From Catenovulum sediminis (GTDB lineage Bacteria; Pseudomonadota; Gammaproteobacteria; Enterobacterales; Alteromonadaceae): DNA of 64,000 nucleotides. Both the position numbers and the translations under genes were made by a program. The DNA is taken from assembly GCF_007289895.1 (NCBI RefSeq), contig NZ_CP041660.1:1674001-1738000 (forward strand). Direction: 5' to 3'. Positions 30,205 through 39,200 of this stretch are shown here, piece after piece. Position 1 is the first letter of the stretch, and each line of letters begins with the position of its first letter. The notes beneath the pieces are model-generated. The model did not search any database, was not told the DNA's origin, and worked only from the letters and a program-made list of their open reading frames with translations.

Positions 30205-32247
30205 CTACCAAATCACAGTATCCGCTACAAGGTTTTGTTGTTTTGCGTGCAAGTTATCAATGGTTTCGAGTTTGTCTCGAAGCGGAACGGCTAAATGCGC
30301 GCGCGATAAATCGATTATCGGCAGCGGTGTATATAACTCTTTTAAGGCCCATTTTGCGTATCGCGTATTGAGCTTGCGGTATTTTATTTGTGCACTCAAT
30401 GAAATCGGACTTTTTGCCCAATAAGGTATTTTAAATTGATAATTTACCACGTCTGATTCGCCTGCCCGAATAATATTGACAGACGCTTTGCCAACCATAT
30501 TAAACAAATCATGTTGCCAGACAATTTGTCCTTGTCTGTCGGTTGGTAGTGAGCGGTACTGGTAGGCATTGTTGTCTAAATAGCCTTGTTCGTCGATAAA
30601 ACCGCTATTAAATATGGTTTGTCCTTCGGCATCGACAACTTGTACTGCGACCCAAGCTTGGTTGATATCAATCGTACCGCCAGGGAAATTATGACCCACA
30701 CCGATATTGGCAACTATCACTTTAATATTGGCTTGTTCACCTTTGTAAAAGTAAAAGGGTTGCACTGCCGCATCACGTAATTGTTGATTGATCGGCATAT
30801 TATTGATGGTTGCATCTTTGCGGTGTGGAGGCTCGATACTGATACGGACTTTATTGCTTTGCATAAACTGGACAATTTTTTGCTGCGCTTCCATATCTTG
30901 GTTTAAGGTGGTTAGCATGCTGTTGGCGGCAAAAAATTCATGGCTGCGAATATATCCATCAGGTGACGCGGATGGATCATCACTTTGAACCAGTGGCATA
31001 TGGCAGTCTTGACAGCGCTGCTGATTGGTATGGCTAAAATTCGGGTCATTAATGCCAGAATAGGGACTGTCTAACCAAGCTGCGTATTCATCTTGCATTT
31101 TAATCCAGCCCCAGCCGTTTACATCCTTATCGATAAACTGGCTATGGCAAGCAGAACAATATTCTGAGCTGGCAAGAATATCAGCCGCCATATCTTGTTT
31201 GTGCTGCTCAGGATTATAACGAATCGCCAATTGGTTTAACTGCTTTAGCAAATGGTTCTCAGCCGTTTCAAAAAGATAAGGCTGGTTTATTTTAAACTGA
31301 TAACTGGCAACCCCTTTGTTATGTACCAGTTTATTTATGCCGTGGCATGACTGGCAGTTAACCCCCTCTATATTGGCGGCCGTGCCGGCGATACCAGCAT
31401 GTTGCCCACCTTTAGATAATTGACCACTTAATAAGGCCAACGGCGCATGGCAGCCTTCACAATAGCGGGTAGCTTCAATGCCTTTTTTAGTTGCCAATAA
31501 GGTTACATTAGTTACATAGGTTTTATCTGAAGCCGCTTGCCGATGCGCAGAACGATACCACTGGCGGGCAATATCCTGATGGCAACTGGCGCATTTTTCG
31601 GTTGTCGTGAGTGCTTTTTCGTCAATAAACTGCTTGTCAATCGTTTCTGTCTGGCTAGGCCTAAAAGGGTGAGGGCCATATGGATATTGGTAATCCTTAA
31701 CTGCAGGCTCAGTTGAATAAGCTTGTTTTGTAAAAGTGTCTAATTGCCATAACAGGCCAGTGGCAATTAAACTGGCGACAACCACACTGGCGAAAATTCG
31801 CGGGATAAAAGTGGTTGTTTGAAAGCGGTTTTTAACTTCAGATCTATGGGTGACAAAATGCAGGAAAATGTGCAGCATTAAAAAGAGCACAATGCCTAGC
31901 GCTGAAAAAAAGTGCCATTGATAACGGCTTTGATTATTTTCTCGCTGGCCATTGAACAATAATTCATAACCACTGAATACCGTAATGAAAATAATGAATA
32001 ATGTCGCTAAACCGGTTAAAAATACCCAAGTGCGTTTAACCCCTAAAATGCGTTTAAAATGCAGAAAAATATAAGGTAATAATAAAACACTCCACAAAAT
32101 CCCAAATGTTAAGTGCAACAGGCTGTTGATTTGAGCGAAGGTGTGATGGCCGAATAAATAGCTGATAAAACCACTACAGGCCAGGACAACAAATAGTGAG
32201 ACTAACCAGCCAAATAAATGCGCCTCAGGTCGTGTCGACTTTTTCAT
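30205..32247 (-). CDS. Membrane-anchored five-heme cytochrome c family protein
   Basis: About 680 residues. Four or five N-terminal membrane helices (about 15-190) contain several histidines, cytochrome b561-like. A periplasmic domain with five CxxCH sites follows: CASCH, CEGCH, CQSCH, CSACH and CQDCH. The C-terminal part is beta-rich. This is the plan of a cytochrome c554/multiheme oxidoreductase with a quinol-facing membrane domain. The ATG at 32247 overlaps the upstream gene's TGA (ATGA), so translation is coupled. An alternative ATG at 32268 would add seven residues. Electron acceptor unknown. Confidence 0.8.
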   Translation of the reverse strand: MKKSTRPEAHLFGWLVSLFVVLACSGFISYLFGHHTFAQINSLLHLTFGILWSVLLLPYIFLHFKRILGVKRTWVFLTGLATLFIIFITVFSGYELLFNGQRENNQSRYQWHFFSALGIVLFLMLHIFLHFVTHRSEVKNRFQTTTFIPRIFASVVVASLIATGLLWQLDTFTKQAYSTEPAVKDYQYPYGPHPFRPSQTETIDKQFIDEKALTTTEKCASCHQDIARQWYRSAHRQAASDKTYVTNVTLLATKKGIEATRYCEGCHAPLALLSGQLSKGGQHAGIAGTAANIEGVNCQSCHGINKLVHNKGVASYQFKINQPYLFETAENHLLKQLNQLAIRYNPEQHKQDMAADILASSEYCSACHSQFIDKDVNGWGWIKMQDEYAAWLDSPYSGINDPNFSHTNQQRCQDCHMPLVQSDDPSASPDGYIRSHEFFAANSMLTTLNQDMEAQQKIVQFMQSNKVRISIEPPHRKDATINNMPINQQLRDAAVQPFYFYKGEQANIKVIVANIGVGHNFPGGTIDINQAWVAVQVVDAEGQTIFNSGFIDEQGYLDNNAYQYRSLPTDRQGQIVWQHDLFNMVGKASVNIIRAGESDVVNYQFKIPYWAKSPISLSAQIKYRKLNTRYAKWALKELYTPLPIIDLSRAHLAVPLRDKLETIDNLHAKQQNLVADTVIW

Positions 32248-35200
32248 GGCAACTGCTCCTGTAGCCAATAACTTTTGAGCTTTTCTCTGGTGTTCGCCGC
32301 AAAAGCCTTATTTTTTATGATTTCATCAATGTTTTTTTGCTCGGCCAGCCATTTATAATCACCGGAGAGCATTAATTGTTTAAGCACAATATCATTACCC
32401 GCGCCAATTTCCTGTAGTAACCAGTTGGCACTGAATTTGTCTGTTTTAAACAACGAAAATGCCCATCTCATTTTATATTTGGGAGCTATTTGGCTGGCTA
32501 AAATAGCCGCCGAAAGGCGCTGAAATGGCAAACTCTGGCGCAACGAATCGGGTAGATTTAATAAACCAAGCAGCGTTTCTTGTTGCCCCGGCTGTAAAGA
32601 ATCGAGAACTGACTTTATCTGCTGGTTTATGGTGCTAGCGGGCAGATGGCTGAAGCTTAATATAGAGCAGAGCCTAAGTTCTAAGCTAGATTGTGGCGAC
32701 CGCAACATAGCCTTTTCTCGCTGTTTTGTGTTGCTGGTATTTTGCAGGCAGCTGTCATATAAATGTCGCGTTTGAACTTTGGAAAGTCGCAAAGCTTGTT
32801 GTTGAGCTGTTTGTTGAATTTGTTTTTGCGCTTGCTTTTTCGCTTGTTTTTGCAACTGCTTGTCCAGCTGTATTTGCTGTTTATCCGTCAAGACTACAAA
32901 TAGTGCCGCCAGATTGGCTAAAGCTCGTTCGTTTAAGCGGCCAACCGGAACTTTTTGCAAAGTTTGACGCCAGTTTTTAGCCAGCAATTGCAGTTCATTC
33001 TGGTTGAGCTCTAATGGCAGAATGTCCAGCAAAGTTTGAAGCTGAGCGGGCGACGTTTTTTTAGACAGGTCACTTTCAGACAGGCCCTTTTTATATTGAA
33101 GCGTGAGTGCCGGCTGAGCCAAAATTAAACGACTGGCGGCTTTTTTAACCTCAATAGATGAATCCTGCAACAAAGGTAATAATTCGGGCAAAGAAAGCGA
33201 GTGAGATAAGGCTGCGGTCAAGTATAAGCTTTGTTGCTCGGCGCCCTTCATATCCGCATAACTGAAATTGAGTTGAGTCAGCCAGCTTTTAATTTGAGCG
33301 GGCGCAATGACGATAGATTCTGGCGCCTGATTAAACAAAGCCAAAGCGAGAAAGATGCTTGTTTTGCTAGGCATTTGTTGTGTTGCGATATCAGCGTTTA
33401 ACCGTTTGAGTGCGATTAACGCCTGTTGGATCTCTGTAATATCGTCACTTTGCTTTAAACGCTTTTGTAATAAGGGAATGGCTTCTGTTTGGCGAATTTT
33501 ACCCAAGGCATTTATTAAATGAGCCCGGCTTGCTGCCGGTGCTTTAGCAAATGCCTCGACAATGGCGCTGCTGGCATTAGCGTGTTCAGCTTCTGCCAGC
33601 GCGGCGGCTGTGCAGTTAATAATGTGGGCTGTTTTATTGTTTTGGGTATCAATTGTGCTGATTGTATTTTTGGTCTCACCTTCTAATGCGTGCAGGCGTC
33701 TAAAAAGATAAGGTAGGGCTTTGTATTTGCTACGTGTTACCGCCTCTTCTTGGCTAAACCAATGGGTAAAAATTTGACTGGTTTTGCAAAATGTCTCGGA
33801 ATTTTCACTGTTTAACAAGGGTAATAAATACGCCGTACTGATTTCAGCTTCCAACTGTTGGATGGCGCTGGCAGATGCTTGTTGTAATTCACCTTCCGTA
33901 CTTTCTAGCCAGTATAAATAGAGTGCTAAATGATTGATATTTGCTTTTTCAGTAATGAACTGAGTGAGTTCTTTGCTACTGGCAAACTGAGTCGCTAAAG
34001 TCAGGTGCGGCAGCAGTTGATAATCAATAATTTTATTTTGCTGGCGGCGTAAATAATCGGTTAAATCGTTAAACTCATTGCTCCCAAACGCACCTGCGGG
34101 ATGCTGCTGTCTAGTCGAGGTATTTGATGTGTTTGCAGGCGCTTCTATTTCGATCCAGTGCTCGTTTTTCCATTGATAAAAGCGATTTGCTTGCAGCGTT
34201 TGTTGGTAAGCTTTTCCAGCTTGAATAACTTCAAGTTGCACCTTTTGTCGTGTACCTAAACCAAAATGTAGTCTGGGATCATGCTGGCCAAACATTGCTT
34301 GTTGCATCGCCAGCGGTTGCACGTTTTTACGATTTTCAATATTAAGTGAAGTGACATTCAGTTGCGCAGGTATTGTTAAGTTGAGCCAGTTGGATTGTGA
34401 TGAACTGGTATTTAAAAACAGTCTTGGGAAGTCATTATTATTGCTGACTAATAAGTCTAATAAACCATCATTATTAATATCCAGATGAATGACAGAACGA
34501 CTCGAATCTAAAGAATCAGGCAAGCAATTTTGTTTGCGGTAACGGACGGCATTGCCAACTTGCTGCGTAACATAAGGCGCAAAACATTCATTTGGTGCAC
34601 CTAACCCCATTTGTTGACTGAAAGGGTCGGGCATAAAACGACCACTGGCTAATATGAGCTCAGCATAACCATCATTGGTGAAATCGGCAAAACTCTGCCC
34701 CCAGCGGCTTAGATAAATACTTTCCTGATGGTTGAGTTGTAACCGCCAGCTTAAATCGGCATAGGGTTGATGCGAAGACGCGGTTGCTGCAAAAGACGGC
34801 TGTGCTAAATCGATTGCTAAATTAGACAAACCACTTTCACGGCTGACAAATAAAAGGGGGTGGGGGTCATTTAATTGCAGACTGACAGAAGCATAACGAC
34901 TGTCATTGGCTGTTAATGACTGATGCCTAGTGCTAACCGGGCTAAACTTGCCTTGTCGGTTAATAAAGCCTCGTATGGCCTGGTCGCCACTATTAAATTC
35001 TAATAAATCTAGCCAACCGTCTTGATTTAAATCCAGCCAGCGGGCCGCAACTGTGCGCTCGGAAATTTGATGCATGCCCATTTGTGGGCTGATATCTTTA
35101 AACTGCCAGTTACCCTGATTAATCAGCACCTGATTTGGCAAACCATCGTATGCTTGTGGTTGAAATTCTCTGTGGTGTTGTTCGCTAAAACCGGCAGACT

Positions 35201-35897
35201 CTTCTAGGTTTTTTTGGTTCTTTTGATATTTTAAAAAATGGCTTAAATGAATATCTGGCAAACCATCGTGATTAATATCAGCAACACTAATATGTGAGGT
35301 CCAGACCGGCAAGGTGAGCGCGCTAAACTGTTCCACTTTGGCAAATTTAAAATTGCCCAAATTCTGATACAAAATATCATGTGCTTGTGTAGCGATTAAA
35401 ATATCTGGCAAACCATCCAGATTAACATCAGCAACCGCGCAAGCGTGACTGACTTGCGTCAATGCCAAATCAGCTTTTTGTAATTTAAAATAACCTTGTT
35501 GATTTTGATAAATAACAGCACTTTGCTGCTGATGCCACCAAGCTTTATCACCATAAAAGCGCGTCTGGCCTGCACCACTGATAAATAAAAGGTCAACCCA
35601 ATTATCCTGATTAAAATCTGCAGCACAAACACCGGCTGAAAGTGAGTCGATTAAATCAGAAATCTTGCCTGAATGCTGGGTATGGCTATGTTGTATGCCA
35701 CTGGTTAAAGTGATATCAGTAAACTGAGGCAATAATAACTTAACCTCGGGAATGCTATTTTGTGTGGCTTTGTAAACATAACTTGCCGGATTATGATGCC
35801 ATTTAATAACCATCAACAAAGCAAAGACCATACAAAACAACACCGCAAGAATGTAAATAATAAGCTTAATGTATTGTTTGTTATAGAGTATTGCCAT
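32244..35897 (-). CDS. FG-GAP/VCBS repeat protein with ASPIC/UnbV and HEAT-like regions
   Basis: 1217 residues: one N-terminal membrane anchor (about 9-30). At least six Ca-binding FG-GAP/VCBS repeats follow (DFNQDNWVDLLFISG, DVNLDGLPDILIA, DINHDGLPDIHLSH, DLNQDGWLDLLEFN, DFTNDGYAELILASG, DINNDGLLDLLVSNNND). An ASPIC/UnbV segment comes next (RLHFGLGTRQKVQLEVIQAG), then about 600 residues of HEAT-like helices. CRTAC1-type proteins of this kind are periplasmic or surface beta-propellers. It is the first gene of the minus-strand set and coupled to the cytochrome gene. Confidence 0.8.
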   Translation of the reverse strand: MAILYNKQYIKLIIYILAVLFCMVFALLMVIKWHHNPASYVYKATQNSIPEVKLLLPQFTDITLTSGIQHSHTQHSGKISDLIDSLSAGVCAADFNQDNWVDLLFISGAGQTRFYGDKAWWHQQQSAVIYQNQQGYFKLQKADLALTQVSHACAVADVNLDGLPDILIATQAHDILYQNLGNFKFAKVEQFSALTLPVWTSHISVADINHDGLPDIHLSHFLKYQKNQKNLEESAGFSEQHHREFQPQAYDGLPNQVLINQGNWQFKDISPQMGMHQISERTVAARWLDLNQDGWLDLLEFNSGDQAIRGFINRQGKFSPVSTRHQSLTANDSRYASVSLQLNDPHPLLFVSRESGLSNLAIDLAQPSFAATASSHQPYADLSWRLQLNHQESIYLSRWGQSFADFTNDGYAELILASGRFMPDPFSQQMGLGAPNECFAPYVTQQVGNAVRYRKQNCLPDSLDSSRSVIHLDINNDGLLDLLVSNNNDFPRLFLNTSSSQSNWLNLTIPAQLNVTSLNIENRKNVQPLAMQQAMFGQHDPRLHFGLGTRQKVQLEVIQAGKAYQQTLQANRFYQWKNEHWIEIEAPANTSNTSTRQQHPAGAFGSNEFNDLTDYLRRQQNKIIDYQLLPHLTLATQFASSKELTQFITEKANINHLALYLYWLESTEGELQQASASAIQQLEAEISTAYLLPLLNSENSETFCKTSQIFTHWFSQEEAVTRSKYKALPYLFRRLHALEGETKNTISTIDTQNNKTAHIINCTAAALAEAEHANASSAIVEAFAKAPAASRAHLINALGKIRQTEAIPLLQKRLKQSDDITEIQQALIALKRLNADIATQQMPSKTSIFLALALFNQAPESIVIAPAQIKSWLTQLNFSYADMKGAEQQSLYLTAALSHSLSLPELLPLLQDSSIEVKKAASRLILAQPALTLQYKKGLSESDLSKKTSPAQLQTLLDILPLELNQNELQLLAKNWRQTLQKVPVGRLNERALANLAALFVVLTDKQQIQLDKQLQKQAKKQAQKQIQQTAQQQALRLSKVQTRHLYDSCLQNTSNTKQREKAMLRSPQSSLELRLCSILSFSHLPASTINQQIKSVLDSLQPGQQETLLGLLNLPDSLRQSLPFQRLSAAILASQIAPKYKMRWAFSLFKTDKFSANWLLQEIGAGNDIVLKQLMLSGDYKWLAEQKNIDEIIKNKAFAANTREKLKSYWLQEQLP

Positions 35898-36247
35898 TTA
35901 TCGATGTCCTTTTTGTGAGTTCAAAAAAGCGGCAAATATGTGTCTTAAGTGTTGGTTGAAAAATATACAAATGCAAGTTGAATAGCCTAACTGAGTTCAC
36001 TATACCTAATGAATGTTGTGTATTTATTCATCAATCTGGAATGTGTTTCTTCAGAGGAAAGATGTCGTACAAGATACTGTTGTGCAAAGTAGTTAGCTCA
36101 TAGTCGTCGCAGCTAAGCGAGGAATAGCAAGATTTTTCTCAAAGCCGTACTTAACTTGCAGGTAAGCTGATTATTAATTCAGCTGAACAATGCATGTTCC
36201 ATACAATAGTAGGTTGCTCGCAACCATAAATATTGTTGGAGAGCGTG
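35898..36247. promoter_or_regulatory. Divergent intergenic region with a plus-strand promoter candidate
   Basis: This 350-bp gap separates the divergent ASPIC-type and lipoprotein genes. TTGAAT (35978-35983), 17 bases, TATACC (36001-36006) is the best sigma-70-like match for the plus strand and would leave a leader of roughly 235 bases. No ORF or RNA motif was recognised in the leader. Confidence 0.35.
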
Positions 36248-39200
36248 ATGTTGTGCGGAAAAAACTATCTACGCTGGCTTTCTGGGTGTTTACTTGTAAC
36301 CACTCTGCTTTTACCCGCCTGTAGTAAAAATGATAACGACCCCAAACCCGAAACGCCTAACCAGTCACCGGTAGTGACGATAAGCGGTGATGCAGAAATG
36401 ACCGAAGGGCAAACTCTGCAACTGCAAGCCAATGCAAGTGACTCTGATGGTACAGTACAAAGTTATGTATGGAGCGTGCAAAGTGGAGAGGGGATTAATT
36501 TAGCCTCGACGACCAGTAGTACGGTGCAGGTAACCACGCAGGATATCAATGCCGACAGTGAAGTGACTTTGTCTGTACAGGTGACTGATAATGACGGTGC
36601 AACCGCCAGTGACACACATGTATTAAAGATAAAGCGGCTGACCAGTTCATTGACGCTGAGTGGTATGGTAACCGATGCGCCATTGGCTAATGCTTTGGTA
36701 AAAATTACCATCGGGACAGACAACTTTGAAGCACAAACCGGTGTGGATGGACAATATTCTATATTAATTGAAGTTGATCAAAGTAATACCGGAAAACTGG
36801 TTAAATTGATTGCCGAAGGTGACCCTCAAACTCATCCGGGGGTTGTTTTTATGTCGCAGCTACCGGCATTTAATACCCTCAGCGCGCAGGCGGGTGAAGA
36901 CAAAATATTAACGCCAAGCGAAAACTTTTCTATCAATATCACCAATGTAACCACCGCAGAAGCGGCTTTGTTGCTCAGAGCTAACAATGGTGTTGAGGTC
37001 AGCACAGAAACTGAACTAAACAGTCTGTTGGAGCAACAAAATGTACAAACCAAATTAACCTTATCTGCCTTAATTAAACTGGTAGTTGATGATCCAGAGT
37101 TTGATTTACCGCAAGGTGTCAGTGATACCTTGGCATTGGTTGCTGACGCGGTTGCTCAGCAAGACTTTGAAGCATTTGTTATCAGTCAGGATGAAACGAT
37201 ATTAAGCACGACCATCAATGTGATCTTAGAGGATGAAAATCTGGTCAATATTGGCGGTGAAAATCAGGATTTTGACAATGACGGCGTGCTGGATGTGGTA
37301 GATGCATTTCCAACCGATCCTAACGAGTCGGTGGATACCGATATGGATGGTATTGGTAACAATGCTGATACCGACGACGACGGCGATCAGGTTGCCGATG
37401 TGTATGATGCCTTTCCGTTAGATTCAACAGAAAGTCTGGATACTGATATGGATGGTATTGGTAATAATGCTGATACCGACGATGACGGTGATCAGGTTGC
37501 TGATGTGGATGATGCCTTTCCGTTAGATTCAACAGAAAGTCTCGACACAGACATGGACGGTATTGGTAACAATGCTGATACCGACGATGATGGCGATCAG
37601 GTAGCCGATGTGGATGATGCCTTTCCGTTAGATTCAACAGAAAGTATCGACACAGACATGGACGGCATTGGTAACAATGCTGATACCGATGATGATGGCG
37701 ACCAGATTGCAGATAACTTAGATGCCTTTCCGCTAGATGCATCGGAAAGTCTCGACACAGACATGGACGGTATTGGTAACAATGCCGATACCGACGATGA
37801 TGGCGATCAGGTAGCCGATATAGATGATGCCTTTCCGTTAGATTCAACAGAAAGTCTGGATACCGATATGGACGGCATTGGTAATAATTCCGATGAAGAT
37901 GATGATGGCGACGAGGTTGCTGATCTTGAAGATGCTTTTCCGTTGGATTCCACTGAGTCACTGGACACAGATATGGATGGTACAGGCAATAACGCAGATG
38001 AAGACGATGATGGCGACCAAGTAGCTGACATAGACGATGCATTTCCGTTAGATGCTTCGGAAAGTCTCGACACTGACATGGATGGCACAGGTAATAATGC
38101 TGATACCGACGATGATAATGATCAAATCGCCGATGAAAACGATGCCTATCCACTTATTTCAATTGGTGATTTAATTGATACGGACAAAGATGGGATCCCA
38201 GACGACTGTGATCAAGCTTGTCTCGACCTTGGCATGATCGCAGATGACGATGACAACGGAAATGGTATCCCAGATGATGAAGAGCTCGATATGATAGCGG
38301 TCGAGATACTCAGCCCGGATTCATTAACAACCGTTGGCACTTCACCCATTACAGTTACCGGCACTGTCACCCCCGGCGTCACAATTAGTTTAAATGGGGT
38401 TAATATTACCAACGAAAATGGTGTCTTTAGCGGCGAAGTTGCTCTTAAAGAAGGTTCCAATACCATTGAAGCCAGAGCAGTCGACGGTGAAAAAATCCAA
38501 ACCGATACCATTTCAATTTCATTAGACAAAACCCCACCTTACATAACGATCGATTCGCATCAGGATAATCAAACGGTTTACAGTGATACCGTGACCATTA
38601 CCGGTTTAGTCAATGATATTGTGCGTGGCACGATAGAAGAAAGTCAGGCCAATGTGACGGTTAATGGCGTTGCTGCCAACATCCAAAATCGCAGTTATTC
38701 AGCTACAAATGTCACGCTGCAAGAGGGTAATAATACCATTACGGTGATGGGGGCGGATCAGGTTGGCAATACCAACAGTGTCGAAATTAATCTGCTGTAT
38801 GAAATTTTGTTGGGTAAACGCATTGAACTGGCTAGTGGAGACGGGCAGGCTGCAATCATCAACAATACACTAGATTCCCCTTTAGTTGTGCAAGTGTTGG
38901 ATGATAATGATGAGCCGGTGCAAGACGCATCCGTCGTCTTTAGAGTTGCGCAAGGCTCGGGCGCGGTAGCTGTTGGTAGCGAAAATGAAGGTCGTGCCGT
39001 GGTGATTGATAGTGATGAAAATGGAATGGCATCTACTAGCTTCAAATTAGGTGCAAGAACTGGGGTTAACAACCATAAAGTAACCGCCGCGGTTGTCGGT
39101 TATACCGGTAATATTACTTTTAGCGCATCCGCCAATGGTCAGATTGGTAATAAGCTCAGTGTGAATTCAGGCAATAACCAGCGCGGTGCGGTTGGTAATG

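Noticed and set aside
37320-38153. A 277-codon open frame on the minus strand across the TSP3 repeats
   Set aside because: It is an antisense artefact of the periodic GAT/GAC-rich repeat (H/R/Y-rich low-complexity translation) and has no start context.
37334-38173. Tandem repeats that might be taken for a CRISPR array
   Set aside because: The units are contiguous, in-frame 105-bp coding repeats with no variable spacers, and no cas genes are near.
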